Assembly (NCBI GenBank): GCA_025963645.1
Contig: JAOQAI010000013.1
Span: 124,001 to 188,000, forward strand
Direction: 5' to 3'
Length of the DNA stretch: 64,000 bases
Source of the DNA: Flaviaestuariibacter sp.
GTDB taxonomy: Bacteria > Bacteroidota > Bacteroidia > Chitinophagales > Chitinophagaceae
Shown here one piece after another: positions 32,305 through 41,896 of this stretch. Each line of letters opens with the position of its first letter. Position 1 is the first letter of the stretch. The notes beneath the pieces are model-generated. The model was not told the DNA's origin. It made no database searches and saw only the letters and a list, made by a program, of their open reading frames with translations. The position numbers and the translations under genes were made by a program.

Positions 32305-35055
32305 ATGAACCGAGCCAGCCTGTTCGTTCTATGCCTATTGTTTGGCGCACTGCCTCTTACTTGCTTATGCCAGGAAAAATACAGCAAGTTGCTTATTCCT
32401 GTTCCTACCGCTGCTGTTAAGCAGTTTATGCTGGATAATTTAGAGTTAGACCATTATGAAGCCAGGGAGGGAAATATTATCGTGGTGCTTGACCAGGACG
32501 AAGTAGCAATTGTAAAGGCATCAGGGTATAAGTACCAGGTGTTGGTGGATGATGTAGTGGCATACACAACCGAATTTAATAGGCGTGAAGAAAGCAATGG
32601 AAGCAGCGCTTCAAAAGCAATACTGCAATATACCTGCGGCACTGCTGGCAGTATCATTCAAACACCATCGCTTTTTGGCACGGGCGGGTCACTGCGGTTA
32701 GGTGCAGCATCGGGCACAGGATATTTTAAGTATACCGAGATGGTGACTAAAATGCAAGCCCTGGCTACTGCCTATCCCACCCTGGCTAAATTAGAAACGG
32801 TCGGCACATCGGAAAACGGCACCACGATCTATGGTATAAAGATCTCTGATAACGTTACTTCTGATGAAGCCGAACCTGAAGTGCTTTACACGGCCTTGCA
32901 GCATGCACGTGAAGCTATTGGCGGCACGAGTATGATCTTTTTCATGCAGTACCTGATGGAGAATTATGGCAGCAATTCCAAAATAAAAAACCTGGTAGAT
33001 AACCGCGAGATATTCATTATCCCCTGTGTGAATGTGGATGGGTATGCTTATAACTACAGCGGCGCCAGCTCGTCATACCCAACTACCGGCGGAGGCTTAT
33101 GGCGCAAGAACCGCCGCTTGATATCCGGCTCTACCTATGGTGTGGACCTGAACCGGAATTATAGCGTGGATTGGGGTAATTGCGCAGGTGCCAGTACAAG
33201 CTGCGGCTCCAGCACCGCTACCCAGGATACCTATTACGGGCCTTCTGCTTTTTCGGAAAAGGAAACACAGGCTATCCGCAGTTTTGTATTCTCGCATCGG
33301 TTTGCCGCCGCTATTGACCAGCACTGTTTTGGCCCTTATTACTCTTTGCCATTTGGCCGGCCTTCCTTGCATACGATGGGTGCACTTGACACTAAATTTT
33401 ATGAGTATGTGCCTGCGCTCATGGGAACTTACAATTGCCACCGGGCTGGCAATAGCCCGGAAACAGTGAACTATGAAGTGGCAGGTGGTATAAAAGATTG
33501 GTTGCTCATGGGTGATATATCCTCCAAGGGGAAAGTATATGGCATGACGGGCGAAGCCGGGGGCGATGCGTTCTGGGCGCCTGTTTCGCAGATAGAAAGC
33601 CTGTGCAAAGGGTTGTGTTACCAAAACCTGCAGCTGGCATTTGCAGCCGGTTCCTACTTCAACCTTGAAGATGAAAATGATATCAGCATCGCCACTACCA
33701 ACGGAAATTTTGCTTTCAAGGTTCGTAATATAGGGTTGGCGGTCAACCCGGTTACCATTTCCATTGAACCTATTGAAGGGTTAAAAGCAGTGGGAACTGC
33801 CGTTACAACCACGCTTAGCAATTACAACGATACCTATAGCGGCAATATCGGCTACGAATTGCCGTCAGGTGTTCAGAGTGGCCAACGTATCCGTTTTGCG
33901 TGGAAGGTGGAATCAAATGGTATTGTATCCTACGATACCATAGCGAAGATTTACAACCCCACCACGTTGTTAAGCGATGATATGGAAGGAACATTTGGCG
34001 ATAACTGGACAGCAGTCAGCAATGTTTCCGGCGCCTCCAACAAATGGGCATTTACAAGCACGGCTGCTTATGCAGGAACTAAATCCATGACAGAGTCCGC
34101 CAGCGGCAATTATACCGCCAGCAGCACCCGCACCGTTACCTACAACGGCACCTTTGATTTAAGCAATGCTACAAATGCTTATTTAAGTTTTTGGGTAAAG
34201 CACCGATCCGAGAATTGCCACGATAAACTGCAGGTCCAATTCTCCACGAATGGAACAAGCTATACCGCTATTTGCGGCACACATACTATTTCAGAAAATG
34301 ATGGTTCCTTAGCCGGTCAACCATCTTTGACAGGCATCCGCGACAATTGGACACGGGAAATATTTGACCTTAGTGCCTATAAAGGAGAGCCTGAAGTCTT
34401 TATGCGGTTTCAATTTACCTCGGATGCCGCAGTGACAGATGGCTTCGAATACCAGTTGGATGATGGGTTCTATATTGATAATGTAAAACTGGTAAAAACC
34501 GCAATGACCGCCATGGTCTTAGGTGTAAAATTTCTGAAGGTTAGGGGCCATCTAAAAGCCGATAATAAAGTGTATCTCGATTGGGAAGCGGTGACAGATG
34601 AACAACACGACTATTTTGAAGTGCAGCGATCCGCTAACGCCACTGATTTTGTCAGCCTTGGCAAAAGCAACCGTCTGCCGCCGTATAAGTTTATTGATGC
34701 ATCGCCGGTTATGGGCGCTAATTATTACCGTATCAAGCAGGTGGACAAGGATGGCAAGATCACCTATAGCCAAACAGTATTGATTGAACTAAAGCATCGT
34801 ATAGCGCTATCCCTATACCCCAACCCGGTAAAGGATAAGCTGGCATTGAGTATTACCACTACAAAACCCGAACTGCTGCGTTTTGAAATATCCGATAATG
34901 AAGGCCGGACCATTTATAGCAAAATCCAGTCTGTAGAAACCGCTACCAACACCTTACATATTCCCATGCTGCAATGGAGCGCCTCGGTCTATATCTTAAA
35001 AGTGGTTGCCGCTGATGGCTCAATCATCAGTACGCAAAAGATCATCAAATTATAG
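32305..35055 (+). CDS. Secreted M14 zinc carboxypeptidase with T9SS sorting domain
   Basis: 916 residues: signal peptide (ending TCLCQ), pro-like region, peptidase M14 domain (about 145-445), a beta-sandwich, a MAM/Ig-like jelly-roll module (about 550-740) and a C-terminal T9SS sorting domain (starting SLYPNPVKD). Zinc ligands His200 and Glu203 in QHAREAIGG and His340 in IDQHCFG; catalytic Glu417 in GMTGEAGG; substrate-binding VDLNRNY. It should remove C-terminal residues from peptides outside the cell. Probably co-transcribed with the GEVED gene upstream. Confidence 0.92.
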   Translation: MNRASLFVLCLLFGALPLTCLCQEKYSKLLIPVPTAAVKQFMLDNLELDHYEAREGNIIVVLDQDEVAIVKASGYKYQVLVDDVVAYTTEFNRREESNGSSASKAILQYTCGTAGSIIQTPSLFGTGGSLRLGAASGTGYFKYTEMVTKMQALATAYPTLAKLETVGTSENGTTIYGIKISDNVTSDEAEPEVLYTALQHAREAIGGTSMIFFMQYLMENYGSNSKIKNLVDNREIFIIPCVNVDGYAYNYSGASSSYPTTGGGLWRKNRRLISGSTYGVDLNRNYSVDWGNCAGASTSCGSSTATQDTYYGPSAFSEKETQAIRSFVFSHRFAAAIDQHCFGPYYSLPFGRPSLHTMGALDTKFYEYVPALMGTYNCHRAGNSPETVNYEVAGGIKDWLLMGDISSKGKVYGMTGEAGGDAFWAPVSQIESLCKGLCYQNLQLAFAAGSYFNLEDENDISIATTNGNFAFKVRNIGLAVNPVTISIEPIEGLKAVGTAVTTTLSNYNDTYSGNIGYELPSGVQSGQRIRFAWKVESNGIVSYDTIAKIYNPTTLLSDDMEGTFGDNWTAVSNVSGASNKWAFTSTAAYAGTKSMTESASGNYTASSTRTVTYNGTFDLSNATNAYLSFWVKHRSENCHDKLQVQFSTNGTSYTAICGTHTISENDGSLAGQPSLTGIRDNWTREIFDLSAYKGEPEVFMRFQFTSDAAVTDGFEYQLDDGFYIDNVKLVKTAMTAMVLGVKFLKVRGHLKADNKVYLDWEAVTDEQHDYFEVQRSANATDFVSLGKSNRLPPYKFIDASPVMGANYYRIKQVDKDGKITYSQTVLIELKHRIALSLYPNPVKDKLALSITTTKPELLRFEISDNEGRTIYSKIQSVETATNTLHIPMLQWSASVYILKVVAADGSIISTQKIIKL

Positions 35056-35118
35056 ATTTCATTCCCGCCATCAAAGGCGGGGATTATTGGTGCTTTATTA
35101 TGACCGTACTTTGCGGCT

Positions 35119-35871
35119 ATGTACACGCTGAAGAAATCATTAGGTCAGCATTTTTTAAAAGATGAGGCGATATGCCAGCGCATTGTTGGTGTGCTGTCGG
35201 ACATGCCTTGTAAAAGCCTGTTGGAAGTTGGCCCCGGCGGCGGAGCTTTGACCAAGTACCTGGTAGAGCTGCCCGATATTGATTTCAAGGCGGTAGAATT
35301 AGACGATGAGAAAGTGGCATTTTTAAAAAAGACTTATCCGCAACTCCGGGATAAGATCATTCACCAAAGCTTCCTGGACATTGGTAAGCCTTTTGACGAT
35401 CGCTTCACGGTGATCGGTAATTTTCCGTATAATATCTCCACCGAAATTGTTTTTAAGGTTGTTGAGTGGCGCGATTCGGTGGAAGGAATGATCGGAATGT
35501 TTCAAAAAGAGGTAGCACAGCGGCTGGCAGCGGGCGAAGGCAGCAAAGTGTATGGCGTAACCTCTGTTCTGACCCAGGCTTTTTTTGATGTGGAATATCT
35601 CTTTGACGTGGACCCGCAGGCATTCACGCCACCGCCAAAAGTTATGAGTGGGGTATTGCGGTTCATTCCTAAAAAGCAGCCCGTGGAAATTGCTTCTGAA
35701 CAAAAGCTATTCTTATTGGTTAAAGCAGCATTTGGCCAACGCCGGAAGACCTTACGGAATGCAGTAAGAAGCCTGTTTGGTGAAGAAATGCTGAAAGAAG
35801 AGCTTTTTAATAAACGTGCCGAGCAGTTAAGCGTGTCGGACTTTGCCGCCTTAACCTTTCGAATGCCATGA
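35119..35871 (+). CDS. rsmA: 16S rRNA (adenine(1518)-N6/adenine(1519)-N6)-dimethyltransferase
   Basis: 250 residues. It dimethylates two adjacent adenines in the 3' terminal helix of 16S rRNA with SAM. Hallmarks: [11 protein letters not shown] at the start, SAM motif [14 protein letters not shown], the catalytic NFPYNIST (NxPY) motif and the C-terminal [13 protein letters not shown]. Length is normal. The stop overlaps the next gene's ATG by four bases (ATGA), so the two are translationally coupled. Confidence 0.96.
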   Translation: MYTLKKSLGQHFLKDEAICQRIVGVLSDMPCKSLLEVGPGGGALTKYLVELPDIDFKAVELDDEKVAFLKKTYPQLRDKIIHQSFLDIGKPFDDRFTVIGNFPYNISTEIVFKVVEWRDSVEGMIGMFQKEVAQRLAAGEGSKVYGVTSVLTQAFFDVEYLFDVDPQAFTPPPKVMSGVLRFIPKKQPVEIASEQKLFLLVKAAFGQRRKTLRNAVRSLFGEEMLKEELFNKRAEQLSVSDFAALTFRMP

Positions 35872-36803
35872 GAAAAATCATTATTTCCGCACCCGCGCAC
35901 CCGGTTCTAAAAGACACACTTTATGCGAAGGGATTTACCGTGGTCTATGAACCGGGCATCTCCTATGAAGGCCTGGAAGCGATCATTGGCGATGCGGAAG
36001 GGCTGGTGGTAACCACGCGGCTGAAGATCGACAAGTCCATTATAGATAAGGCAACAAACCTTAAATGGATCGGACGTTTGGGCAGCGGTATGGAATTGAT
36101 AGATGCCATTTATGCCGAAACCAAAGGCATCACCTGCATCAGCACACCAGAGGGCAACCGTAATGCAGTGGCTGAACATGCTTTAGGGCTCTTGCTGAAT
36201 TTATTGAATAAGATTTCCCATGCTTATAGCGAAGTGAAAGCCGGTAAATGGCTGCGGACGGAAAACCGGGGCACTGAGCTTCGCGGCAAAACGGTTGGTA
36301 TTATCGGCTATGGAAATACCGGCTCCTGCTTTGCTCACCTGCTCTCGGCATTTGGGGTGCGGGTGTTGGCGGCCGATAAGTACAAGACCGGTTTTAGCGA
36401 AAATTATATTGAAGAAGCATCATTGGAGCAGCTAAAAGAGAAGGCCGATATAATATCGGTACACCTGCCCCTTACCGATGAAACTTTCCACATGGCAAAT
36501 GAAGCTTTCTTTTCTTCCTTACTGCAAAAGCCATATTTTATTACTACCTGCCGCGGCCCTATTACCGATACAGCCGCACTGGTAAAAGCATTGGAACGGG
36601 GCTGGATCGCAGGTGCTGCATTGGATGTTTTGGAAAATGAAAAGCTCTCAACACATTCCCCGGCAGAGGCGGTTCAACTGGCCTGGCTGATGCGACAACC
36701 CAACGTGATCATCACGCCGCATATTGCCGGTTATAGTTTTGAAGCGTACCATCGTATGTCGGATGTGTTGCTGCAAAAGTTGACAGCTGCGGGATTTATC
36801 TAA
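35868..36803 (+). CDS. D-isomer-specific 2-hydroxyacid dehydrogenase family protein
   Basis: 311 residues. The NAD-binding Rossmann motif is [12 protein letters not shown] (GxGxxG type); catalytic residues expected of the family are present: Arg in TTCRGPI, Glu in LDVLENEK and His in [10 protein letters not shown]. This layout matches phosphoglycerate dehydrogenase-like enzymes of Bacteroidota that lack ACT domains; the actual substrate cannot be told. It is coupled to rsmA by ATGA overlap, which is not a known functional association. A promoter for greA begins 8 bp after its stop. Confidence 0.88.
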   Translation: MRKIIISAPAHPVLKDTLYAKGFTVVYEPGISYEGLEAIIGDAEGLVVTTRLKIDKSIIDKATNLKWIGRLGSGMELIDAIYAETKGITCISTPEGNRNAVAEHALGLLLNLLNKISHAYSEVKAGKWLRTENRGTELRGKTVGIIGYGNTGSCFAHLLSAFGVRVLAADKYKTGFSENYIEEASLEQLKEKADIISVHLPLTDETFHMANEAFFSSLLQKPYFITTCRGPITDTAALVKALERGWIAGAALDVLENEKLSTHSPAEAVQLAWLMRQPNVIITPHIAGYSFEAYHRMSDVLLQKLTAAGFI

Positions 36804-36811
36804 AAACATTT

Positions 36812-36819
36812 TATATTTG
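36812..36819 (+). promoter_or_regulatory. Promoter -7 box of greA
   Basis: TATATTTG, exact TAnnTTTG match. The predicted transcript starts near 36824, immediately before the hairpin at 36826. Confidence 0.6.
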
Positions 36820-36825
36820 TGAAGA

Positions 36826-36866
36826 AGCAACGCTTTGGTGAGAGCCAGGGCGTTGCTCTTTTTTTC
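36826..36866 (+). terminator. Terminator-like hairpin inside the greA leader
   Basis: AGCAACGC and GCGTTGCT form an 8-bp stem, with an inner TGG/CCA extension, followed by CTTTTTTTC. It follows the greA -7 box by only a few bases and precedes the greA ATG by 21 bp. It may be the terminator of the upstream dehydrogenase gene, an attenuator, or both. Confidence 0.7.
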
Positions 36867-36887
36867 AATAACCCCAAACAACCGAAC

Positions 36888-37361
36888 ATGAGTGGTATTC
36901 AATACGTGACGAAAGAAACCCTGGAGCAAATGAAGCAGGAACTGCAGCAACTGAAAGGTGTGGAGCGGCCCGCTGCGTCACGGGCTATTGCCGAAGCAAG
37001 GGAAAAAGGCGACCTGAAAGAGAACGCGGAATATGATGCGGCCAAAGAAGCACAGGGATTGCTGGAAGCGAAGATCTCTCAACTGGAAGGCTATGTGGCC
37101 ACTGCCCGCATTGTAGATGAGACCACCATTGACATCAGCAAGGTGACTATTCTCACCAGGGTTAAAGTGACCAACCTTGCCACTAAAAAACAAATGACCT
37201 ACCAGATCGTCAGTGAAACGGAAGCCGACCTGAAGCTGGGAAAGATCTCCTCTACCTCGCCAATCGGCAAAGGCTTACTGGGCAAGACGGTGGGAGAAAT
37301 AGCGGAAGTGACGGCGCCTGCAGGCGTCATTAAATTTAAAGTGGAAGAAATTAGTATCTGA
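36888..37361 (+). CDS. greA: Transcription elongation factor GreA
   Basis: 157 residues from ATG 36888; the longer frame from 36819 starts inside the -7 box. N-terminal coiled coil with the acidic tip DLKENAEYDAAKEAQ that enters the RNA polymerase secondary channel and stimulates cleavage of backtracked RNA; C-terminal FKBP-like domain with STSPIGKGLLGKTVGE. Normal length. A promoter-proximal terminator-like hairpin sits in its leader, reminiscent of the greA leader in E. coli. Confidence 0.95.
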   Translation: MSGIQYVTKETLEQMKQELQQLKGVERPAASRAIAEAREKGDLKENAEYDAAKEAQGLLEAKISQLEGYVATARIVDETTIDISKVTILTRVKVTNLATKKQMTYQIVSETEADLKLGKISSTSPIGKGLLGKTVGEIAEVTAPAGVIKFKVEEISI

Positions 37362-37362
37362 T

Positions 37363-37455
37363 TTGATGATTTGATGATTTGGTAATTTGATGATTTGCTG
37401 ATGCGGCTGTCATTCATTATCAAATCTTCAAATCCTCACATTATCAAATTGCTTC
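37363..37455. repeat. Word-repeat spacer (TGATTTGATGATTTG) with inverted half
   Basis: The left half repeats GATTTGATGATTTG-type words; the right half repeats TCAAATCTTCAAATCC, their complement, so the spacer can fold into an imperfect hairpin. No coding content; it separates greA from the HIT gene. Confidence 0.6.
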
Positions 37456-37457
37456 TT

Positions 37458-37850
37458 ATGTCTATCTTTTCAAAAATCATTTCCGGTGCCATTCCTTCGT
37501 ATAAGATAGCGGAGAACGAAACCTTCTTTGCGTTTCTGGATGTGTTCCCGCTGCGGCACGGGCATGTGTTGGTGGTGCCGAAAGCGGAAGTGGATAAGCT
37601 TTTTGACCTACCGGAAAGCACCCTCTCACAAATGCTGGTGTTTGCACAACCCATCGCGAAAGCTATCGAAAAAGTGTTTCCCTGCAACCGGGTGGGCATT
37701 ACGGTGATTGGGTTGGAAGTGCCGCATGCGCATCTTCACTTGATTCCTATAAATAGTTCGAACGATCTGAATTTTACGCAGCCGAAATTGAAAGTGACGG
37801 AAGAGGAGCTGAAGGCGGCGCAGGAACGGATTTTAAATGCTTTGAAATAA
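37458..37850 (+). CDS. HIT family hydrolase (HINT-like)
   Basis: 130 residues from ATG 37458, which gives the usual MSIFSKIISGAIPSYKI start; the longer frame reads into the repeat spacer. The catalytic HIT motif is HAHLHLIP (His-x-His-x-His). It hydrolyses nucleoside phosphoramidates or acyl-adenylates in characterised HINT enzymes. Housekeeping; likely own transcription or read-through from greA. Confidence 0.93.
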   Translation: MSIFSKIISGAIPSYKIAENETFFAFLDVFPLRHGHVLVVPKAEVDKLFDLPESTLSQMLVFAQPIAKAIEKVFPCNRVGITVIGLEVPHAHLHLIPINSSNDLNFTQPKLKVTEEELKAAQERILNALK

Positions 37851-37863
37851 GGTTGAAAGTCTT

Positions 37864-38517
37864 ATGCACTTTAGCAATAAAATATATTTTCTTTTATTTC
37901 TTTGTGCTGGATGCTACTCTTCAGAGCATACTGAAAAAGAGGCAAATATAAGACTAGAGATATCCCCACCTGAACCAGATAAAGACCTAAGAGAAAAGTA
38001 CGAAGCAAATCTTAAAACTGAGAATGGCTGTAGCTTTTCAAACCCCGATACTTCTGTTTACAAAATTGAACTACTTGATCAAGCCAGCTCAAGTAGGGTT
38101 GTTGGAAATGATTATAAGTTAGTTGAGAATAATGTAGATATGCCACATGTAAGTTTCAATTCTAGCGATAACAAGCAGATTTTGACACTCTTTTTTCATT
38201 ACGGTGGAGCAAGAAATAGCTTTTCGGAATTTCAGGTTCAAATAAATAACGGGCTACAAAAAAACAGGCCTGTCAACACGCAAATTTTTGCTACAAACAA
38301 TAATATTAAGCTTGGGTTGACGAAAGAAAGCCTAATTCAAATACTTGGAAGTTGTTACACTGCTAGTCTAATCAATGATAAAGAAGTGCTGAAATACATA
38401 ATCGATGATAGCATGTCTTCTTTTTTGAAATTATATAACTATCCCAGTTATTATGGTCACTATGAGTTTAAGGCCGGTCGCTTGGTAAAATTTCGATTTG
38501 GATTTGAATATCCGTAG
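37864..38517 (+). CDS. Lipoprotein of unknown function, AT-rich
   Basis: 217 residues with a lipobox (LLFLCAGC). No domain recognised; the middle is Ser/Asn-rich, the C-terminus aromatic (YNYPSYYGHYEFKAGRL). Composition is markedly more AT-rich than the adjoining HIT and ruvC genes, with frequent ATA/AAT codons, which points to recent acquisition. It begins 13 bp after the HIT stop. Confidence 0.65.
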   Translation: MHFSNKIYFLLFLCAGCYSSEHTEKEANIRLEISPPEPDKDLREKYEANLKTENGCSFSNPDTSVYKIELLDQASSSRVVGNDYKLVENNVDMPHVSFNSSDNKQILTLFFHYGGARNSFSEFQVQINNGLQKNRPVNTQIFATNNNIKLGLTKESLIQILGSCYTASLINDKEVLKYIIDDSMSSFLKLYNYPSYYGHYEFKAGRLVKFRFGFEYP

Positions 38518-38551
38518 AGTGTAAATAATTAATAGTTCTTACATTTCCCTC

Positions 38552-39127
38552 TCACCCCACTCTCCCTGGGTTATCACTCGCAAATTGCTCCCAGCTCGAA
38601 GCGCTTTTCTTTTTCTTGGGACCGGTGGCTTTTGGTATCAGTAAACCTTCGGAGAAATAATGACAAACCGCCACGGATAGCGCATCCGTCGCATCGAAAT
38701 ACTTCGGCTTTTCGTCAATGCCGATAATGGTTTGCAGCATCTTCCATACCTGCTCTTTGTCAGCATTGCCGTTGCCTGTAATAGATTGCTTAATGCGGCG
38801 CGGTGAATATTCGGTCACCGGCACATCATGGTTCATCGCAGCAGCGATCGCCACGCCCTGTGCCCGTCCCAGCTTCAGCATGCTCTGTACGTTCTTACCA
38901 AAAAAGGGCGCTTCAATCGCCATTTCATGCGGCTTGTGCAGCTTTACCAGCTCCGTTATTTTTTGGTGAATGAGGTAAAGCCGTCCGTAGTTATCCACCT
39001 TGGTAGGCAATTTCAAAACGTCTATTTCTTTTAGCGTAATGATGTCGTTCTTCACCGCGATGACACTGTAACCCATAATGATAGAGCCGGGGTCAATGCC
39101 TAATATGATTTTCTGGTGCTTTTGCAA
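38552..39127 (-). CDS. ruvC: Crossover junction endodeoxyribonuclease RuvC
   Basis: 191 residues from a TTG at 39127 (reading LQKHQKIILGIDPGS). The RNase H-like fold with catalytic acids is seen in GIDPGSIIMGY (Asp), IEAPFFGKN (Glu) and FDATDALSVAVCH (Asp pair). It cuts Holliday junctions with RuvAB; ruvB is in this window at 57865. A longer ATG start at 39184 would begin upstream of the minus-strand -7 box at 39161-39168, so TTG is preferred. The C-terminal tail contains a degenerate palindromic repeat fragment (DNPGRVG). Confidence 0.93.
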   Translation of the reverse strand: MQKHQKIILGIDPGSIIMGYSVIAVKNDIITLKEIDVLKLPTKVDNYGRLYLIHQKITELVKLHKPHEMAIEAPFFGKNVQSMLKLGRAQGVAIAAAMNHDVPVTEYSPRRIKQSITGNGNADKEQVWKMLQTIIGIDEKPKYFDATDALSVAVCHYFSEGLLIPKATGPKKKKSASSWEQFASDNPGRVG

Positions 39128-39149
39128 GGGGGAGTTATTTTTACCGGGA

Positions 39150-40133
39150 ATGCGGCTCAACAAAAATATCAAAATCTTTATCAACTATTTTTTGGGGCCG
39201 GCATTGTTTATCTGGCTGCTCTTTTCTATTTACCAACAGGTCCGCTACCAGCCGCACCTGGAAACCTCCTACCATCAAATTTCCGGAGCGTTTACTTCGT
39301 CGCGAAGCCTTTACTTATTGGGCATTTTTGGATTGATGCTCGTCAACTGGGGATTGGAAGCCGCTAAATGGCGTCTGTCAGTGAACCTGGTTCACCCTGT
39401 TAGTTTCTGGCAATCGTTCAAAGCGGTTCTATCCGGCGTTTCGTTTTCGGTTACCATGCCCAACCGCGTTGGTGATTATTTAGGACGTATCCTTTACCTG
39501 CCTGATGGCAAGCGGCTTAAAGTGATATCACTTACCGTTATTAGCAGCATTAGCCAATTACTGATCACGTTATTGGCGGGTACTGTTGGATGTCTCCTTT
39601 TAAAGAGGCAACTGATCTCGGGCGGCATTCTTAACCCGATCACTTTCCAATTCGCAGTATTTGGATTAGAGGTAGGGTTGTTAATTTTAACACTGTTTTA
39701 TTTCAACCTGGGTATCATTCAGATTACGTTGGAGAAGTGGTTTCGCAGCAGTTCTTACCTCTATCTCATTGACTCGATCCGGTCGTTCGGGATGCAACGC
39801 TTAATACGTTTGTTGCTTCTTTCTGGTGCCCGGTACGCCGTTTTTATCAGTCAGTACATTTTGGCTTTTCGTTTATTCGGGGTTGATGTATCATTGTTAA
39901 ACGCGGTATGGATCATGAGCCTGGTATTCCTGGCGCTTGCCGTTATTCCAAGCATTGTGTTGCTGGAAGTAGGCATCCGTGGACAGGTAAGCCTTCAATT
40001 GGTCGGGTTGTTTACCGCCAATAGTTTGGGTATCTTGTTAACTTCCGTCACCATTTGGGCCATCAACCTGATGATACCGGCTATAGTGGGCAGTATTTTG
40101 ATCTTAGGTATAAAAGTTTTTAAACGTCAGTAG
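39150..40133 (+). CDS. Lysylphosphatidylglycerol synthase transmembrane-region family protein
   Basis: 327 residues from ATG 39150. About eight membrane helices and the family motif SGVSFSVTMPNRVGDYLGRI characteristic of the flippase part of MprF (PF03706, formerly UPF0104). Without the synthase domain it may flip or transport a lipid. The stop and the next ATG are adjacent (TAGATG), so it is coupled to the DUF3108 gene. Divergent from ruvC with a 22-bp gap. Confidence 0.85.
   Translation: MRLNKNIKIFINYFLGPALFIWLLFSIYQQVRYQPHLETSYHQISGAFTSSRSLYLLGIFGLMLVNWGLEAAKWRLSVNLVHPVSFWQSFKAVLSGVSFSVTMPNRVGDYLGRILYLPDGKRLKVISLTVISSISQLLITLLAGTVGCLLLKRQLISGGILNPITFQFAVFGLEVGLLILTLFYFNLGIIQITLEKWFRSSSYLYLIDSIRSFGMQRLIRLLLLSGARYAVFISQYILAFRLFGVDVSLLNAVWIMSLVFLALAVIPSIVLLEVGIRGQVSLQLVGLFTANSLGILLTSVTIWAINLMIPAIVGSILILGIKVFKRQ
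39161..39168 (-). promoter_or_regulatory. Promoter -7 box of ruvC
   Basis: Minus-strand TATTTTTG matches TAnnTTTG and lies inside the 5' end of the opposite-strand gene; it fixes the ruvC start at TTG 39127 rather than ATG 39184. Confidence 0.45.
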
Positions 40134-40961
40134 ATGAATCGAAAATTACTCTTGGCTCTTGGTAGCAGTTTTTTAATACTTGCTTTGAATGCCGGCAATC
40201 AGCAAACACAGGTTCAGGTGGCAGGCCCCGACGACTTTTGCAATACCAGGAATACCACTTTTCAGAATGGTGAGGGTCTTGGTTTTGTAGTGTATTATTC
40301 GCTGGTGGGGATTTATGTAAACGCAGCAAATGCAACGGTGAACGTCACTACAGAGCGCTTGAATAATAAGCCGGTTTATCACATCGTTGCCGAAGGCAAA
40401 ACAAATTCTTCCTACGATTGGATATCCAAAGTGAACGATAAATATGAAAGTTATATAGATACCGCTTCTATGTTGCCGGTAAAGTTTGTGCGCAAAGTGG
40501 AAGAAGGTCGCCACCGCAATTTCGAATCCATTTCATTCAACCGGATTGCAAATACAGTGGTTACCAATCAAGGTGTTTATAAAGTGCCCGCCTGCATTCA
40601 GGATGTATTGAGCTCGCTGTATTATGCCCGCAATATCAACTTTGATAAATACAAGCCGGGTGACAAGATCGCGTTCAATATGTTTATTGATAACGAGGTC
40701 TATGCCATGTATATCCGCTACGTGGGCCGCGAAACCGTGAAGACGCGGTATGGTAAGTTCAAAGCGATTAAATTCAAGCCCTTACTGATAAAGGGAACCG
40801 TATTTGAAGGCGGAGAGAAAATGAATGTCTGGGTGAGCGATGATGCCAATCATATTCCGTTGCGGGTAGAAAGTCCATTAAGTGTAGGTAGTATTAAGGT
40901 GGATATGATGAGCTACCGCAACCTACGGTATCCGTTGACCTCGTTGAAGAACCTGAGATAA
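40134..40961 (+). CDS. DUF3108 domain-containing exported protein
   Basis: 275 residues. A signal peptide (MNRKLLLALGSSFLILALNAG) and a single DUF3108 domain: GEGLGFVVYYSLVGIYVNA near the start, then long beta strands with YESYIDTASMLPVKF and the end ...VDMMSYRNLRYPL. The family is periplasmic beta-rich and of unknown function. It starts on the base after the upstream stop and so is translationally coupled to the lipid-flippase-like gene, suggesting envelope work. Confidence 0.88.
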   Translation: MNRKLLLALGSSFLILALNAGNQQTQVQVAGPDDFCNTRNTTFQNGEGLGFVVYYSLVGIYVNAANATVNVTTERLNNKPVYHIVAEGKTNSSYDWISKVNDKYESYIDTASMLPVKFVRKVEEGRHRNFESISFNRIANTVVTNQGVYKVPACIQDVLSSLYYARNINFDKYKPGDKIAFNMFIDNEVYAMYIRYVGRETVKTRYGKFKAIKFKPLLIKGTVFEGGEKMNVWVSDDANHIPLRVESPLSVGSIKVDMMSYRNLRYPLTSLKNLR

Positions 40962-41032
40962 TTTCTGATTTCTCGCGGACCAGAGAACGCTACGTTTTGG
41001 AATTCTCTGCGCTCCCTCTCTCTGCAAGAAAC

Positions 41033-41896
41033 TCACAACTCGCTCAACGCAAAGCTATTTCCTGCCTTTATCCCTTTTTCCGTTTGTACTAAATCACAGC
41101 ATTCCCATTGTGCATCATGTTCAAAAAATAGCACATAATTCTTTTCCGTAGCCTCAGTTAGAAAACGTTTTTTCTCTCCCAGTGTTGTCAGCGGAAACAT
41201 GTCATACGCCATTACATATGGCAACGGAATATGCCCCGCAGAAGGTAGGAGATCTGCCATGAAAACAATAATCCGGTCTTTGTAAGTGATCTGCGGCAGC
41301 ATCATACTTTCCGTATGTCCGTAGGTAAACCGCACATCGAAATTATTAGCAAACGGCGCCAGGGGCAATGCATCTACATCCTGGTGTTTCGGCTGACTTA
41401 CAAATTTCAATTGCCCACTCTTTTGTATCGGGATGATATTCTCTTTTAAAAACGAAGCTTTCTCACGGTCATTCGGCGACACCGCCCATTCCCAGTGCCT
41501 TTCGTTGCTCCAATAGGTAGCATTTTTAAAAGCCGGCACCAGGTTTTCGCCATCGCGGATGATGGAACCACCACAGTGATCAAAATGCAAGTGCGTCAGG
41601 AATACATCCGTAATATCATCCCGGTGAAAGCCATCCTGCGCCAGCGATCCATCCAGTGTGGCATCGCCATGCAGGTGGTAATGCCCGAAGAATTTTTCAT
41701 CCTGCTTATTGCCAATGCCGTTGTCAATAAGGATCAGCCGGTCGCCGTCTTCTACCAGCAGGCAACGCATTGCCCAGGTGCATAGATTGGCCTCATCCGC
41801 TGGATTGATCCTGTTCCAAAGGCTCTTGGGCACCACGCCAAACATGGCGCCGCCATCGAGTTTGAAGTTGCCGGTATTAATGCTGTATAGTTTCAT
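41033..41896 (-). CDS. MBL-fold metallo-hydrolase
   Basis: 287 residues. Metallo-beta-lactamase fold with HLHFDHCGG (HxHxDH motif) about residue 103 and downstream His/Asp ligands (GHTES, ADLLPS). Such enzymes hydrolyse lactones or thioesters; this one resembles the quorum-quenching lactonase-like branch only loosely. No signal peptide. It overlaps the upstream MFS gene by 20 bp, so both are one transcription unit. Confidence 0.88.
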   Translation of the reverse strand: MKLYSINTGNFKLDGGAMFGVVPKSLWNRINPADEANLCTWAMRCLLVEDGDRLILIDNGIGNKQDEKFFGHYHLHGDATLDGSLAQDGFHRDDITDVFLTHLHFDHCGGSIIRDGENLVPAFKNATYWSNERHWEWAVSPNDREKASFLKENIIPIQKSGQLKFVSQPKHQDVDALPLAPFANNFDVRFTYGHTESMMLPQITYKDRIIVFMADLLPSAGHIPLPYVMAYDMFPLTTLGEKKRFLTEATEKNYVLFFEHDAQWECCDLVQTEKGIKAGNSFALSEL

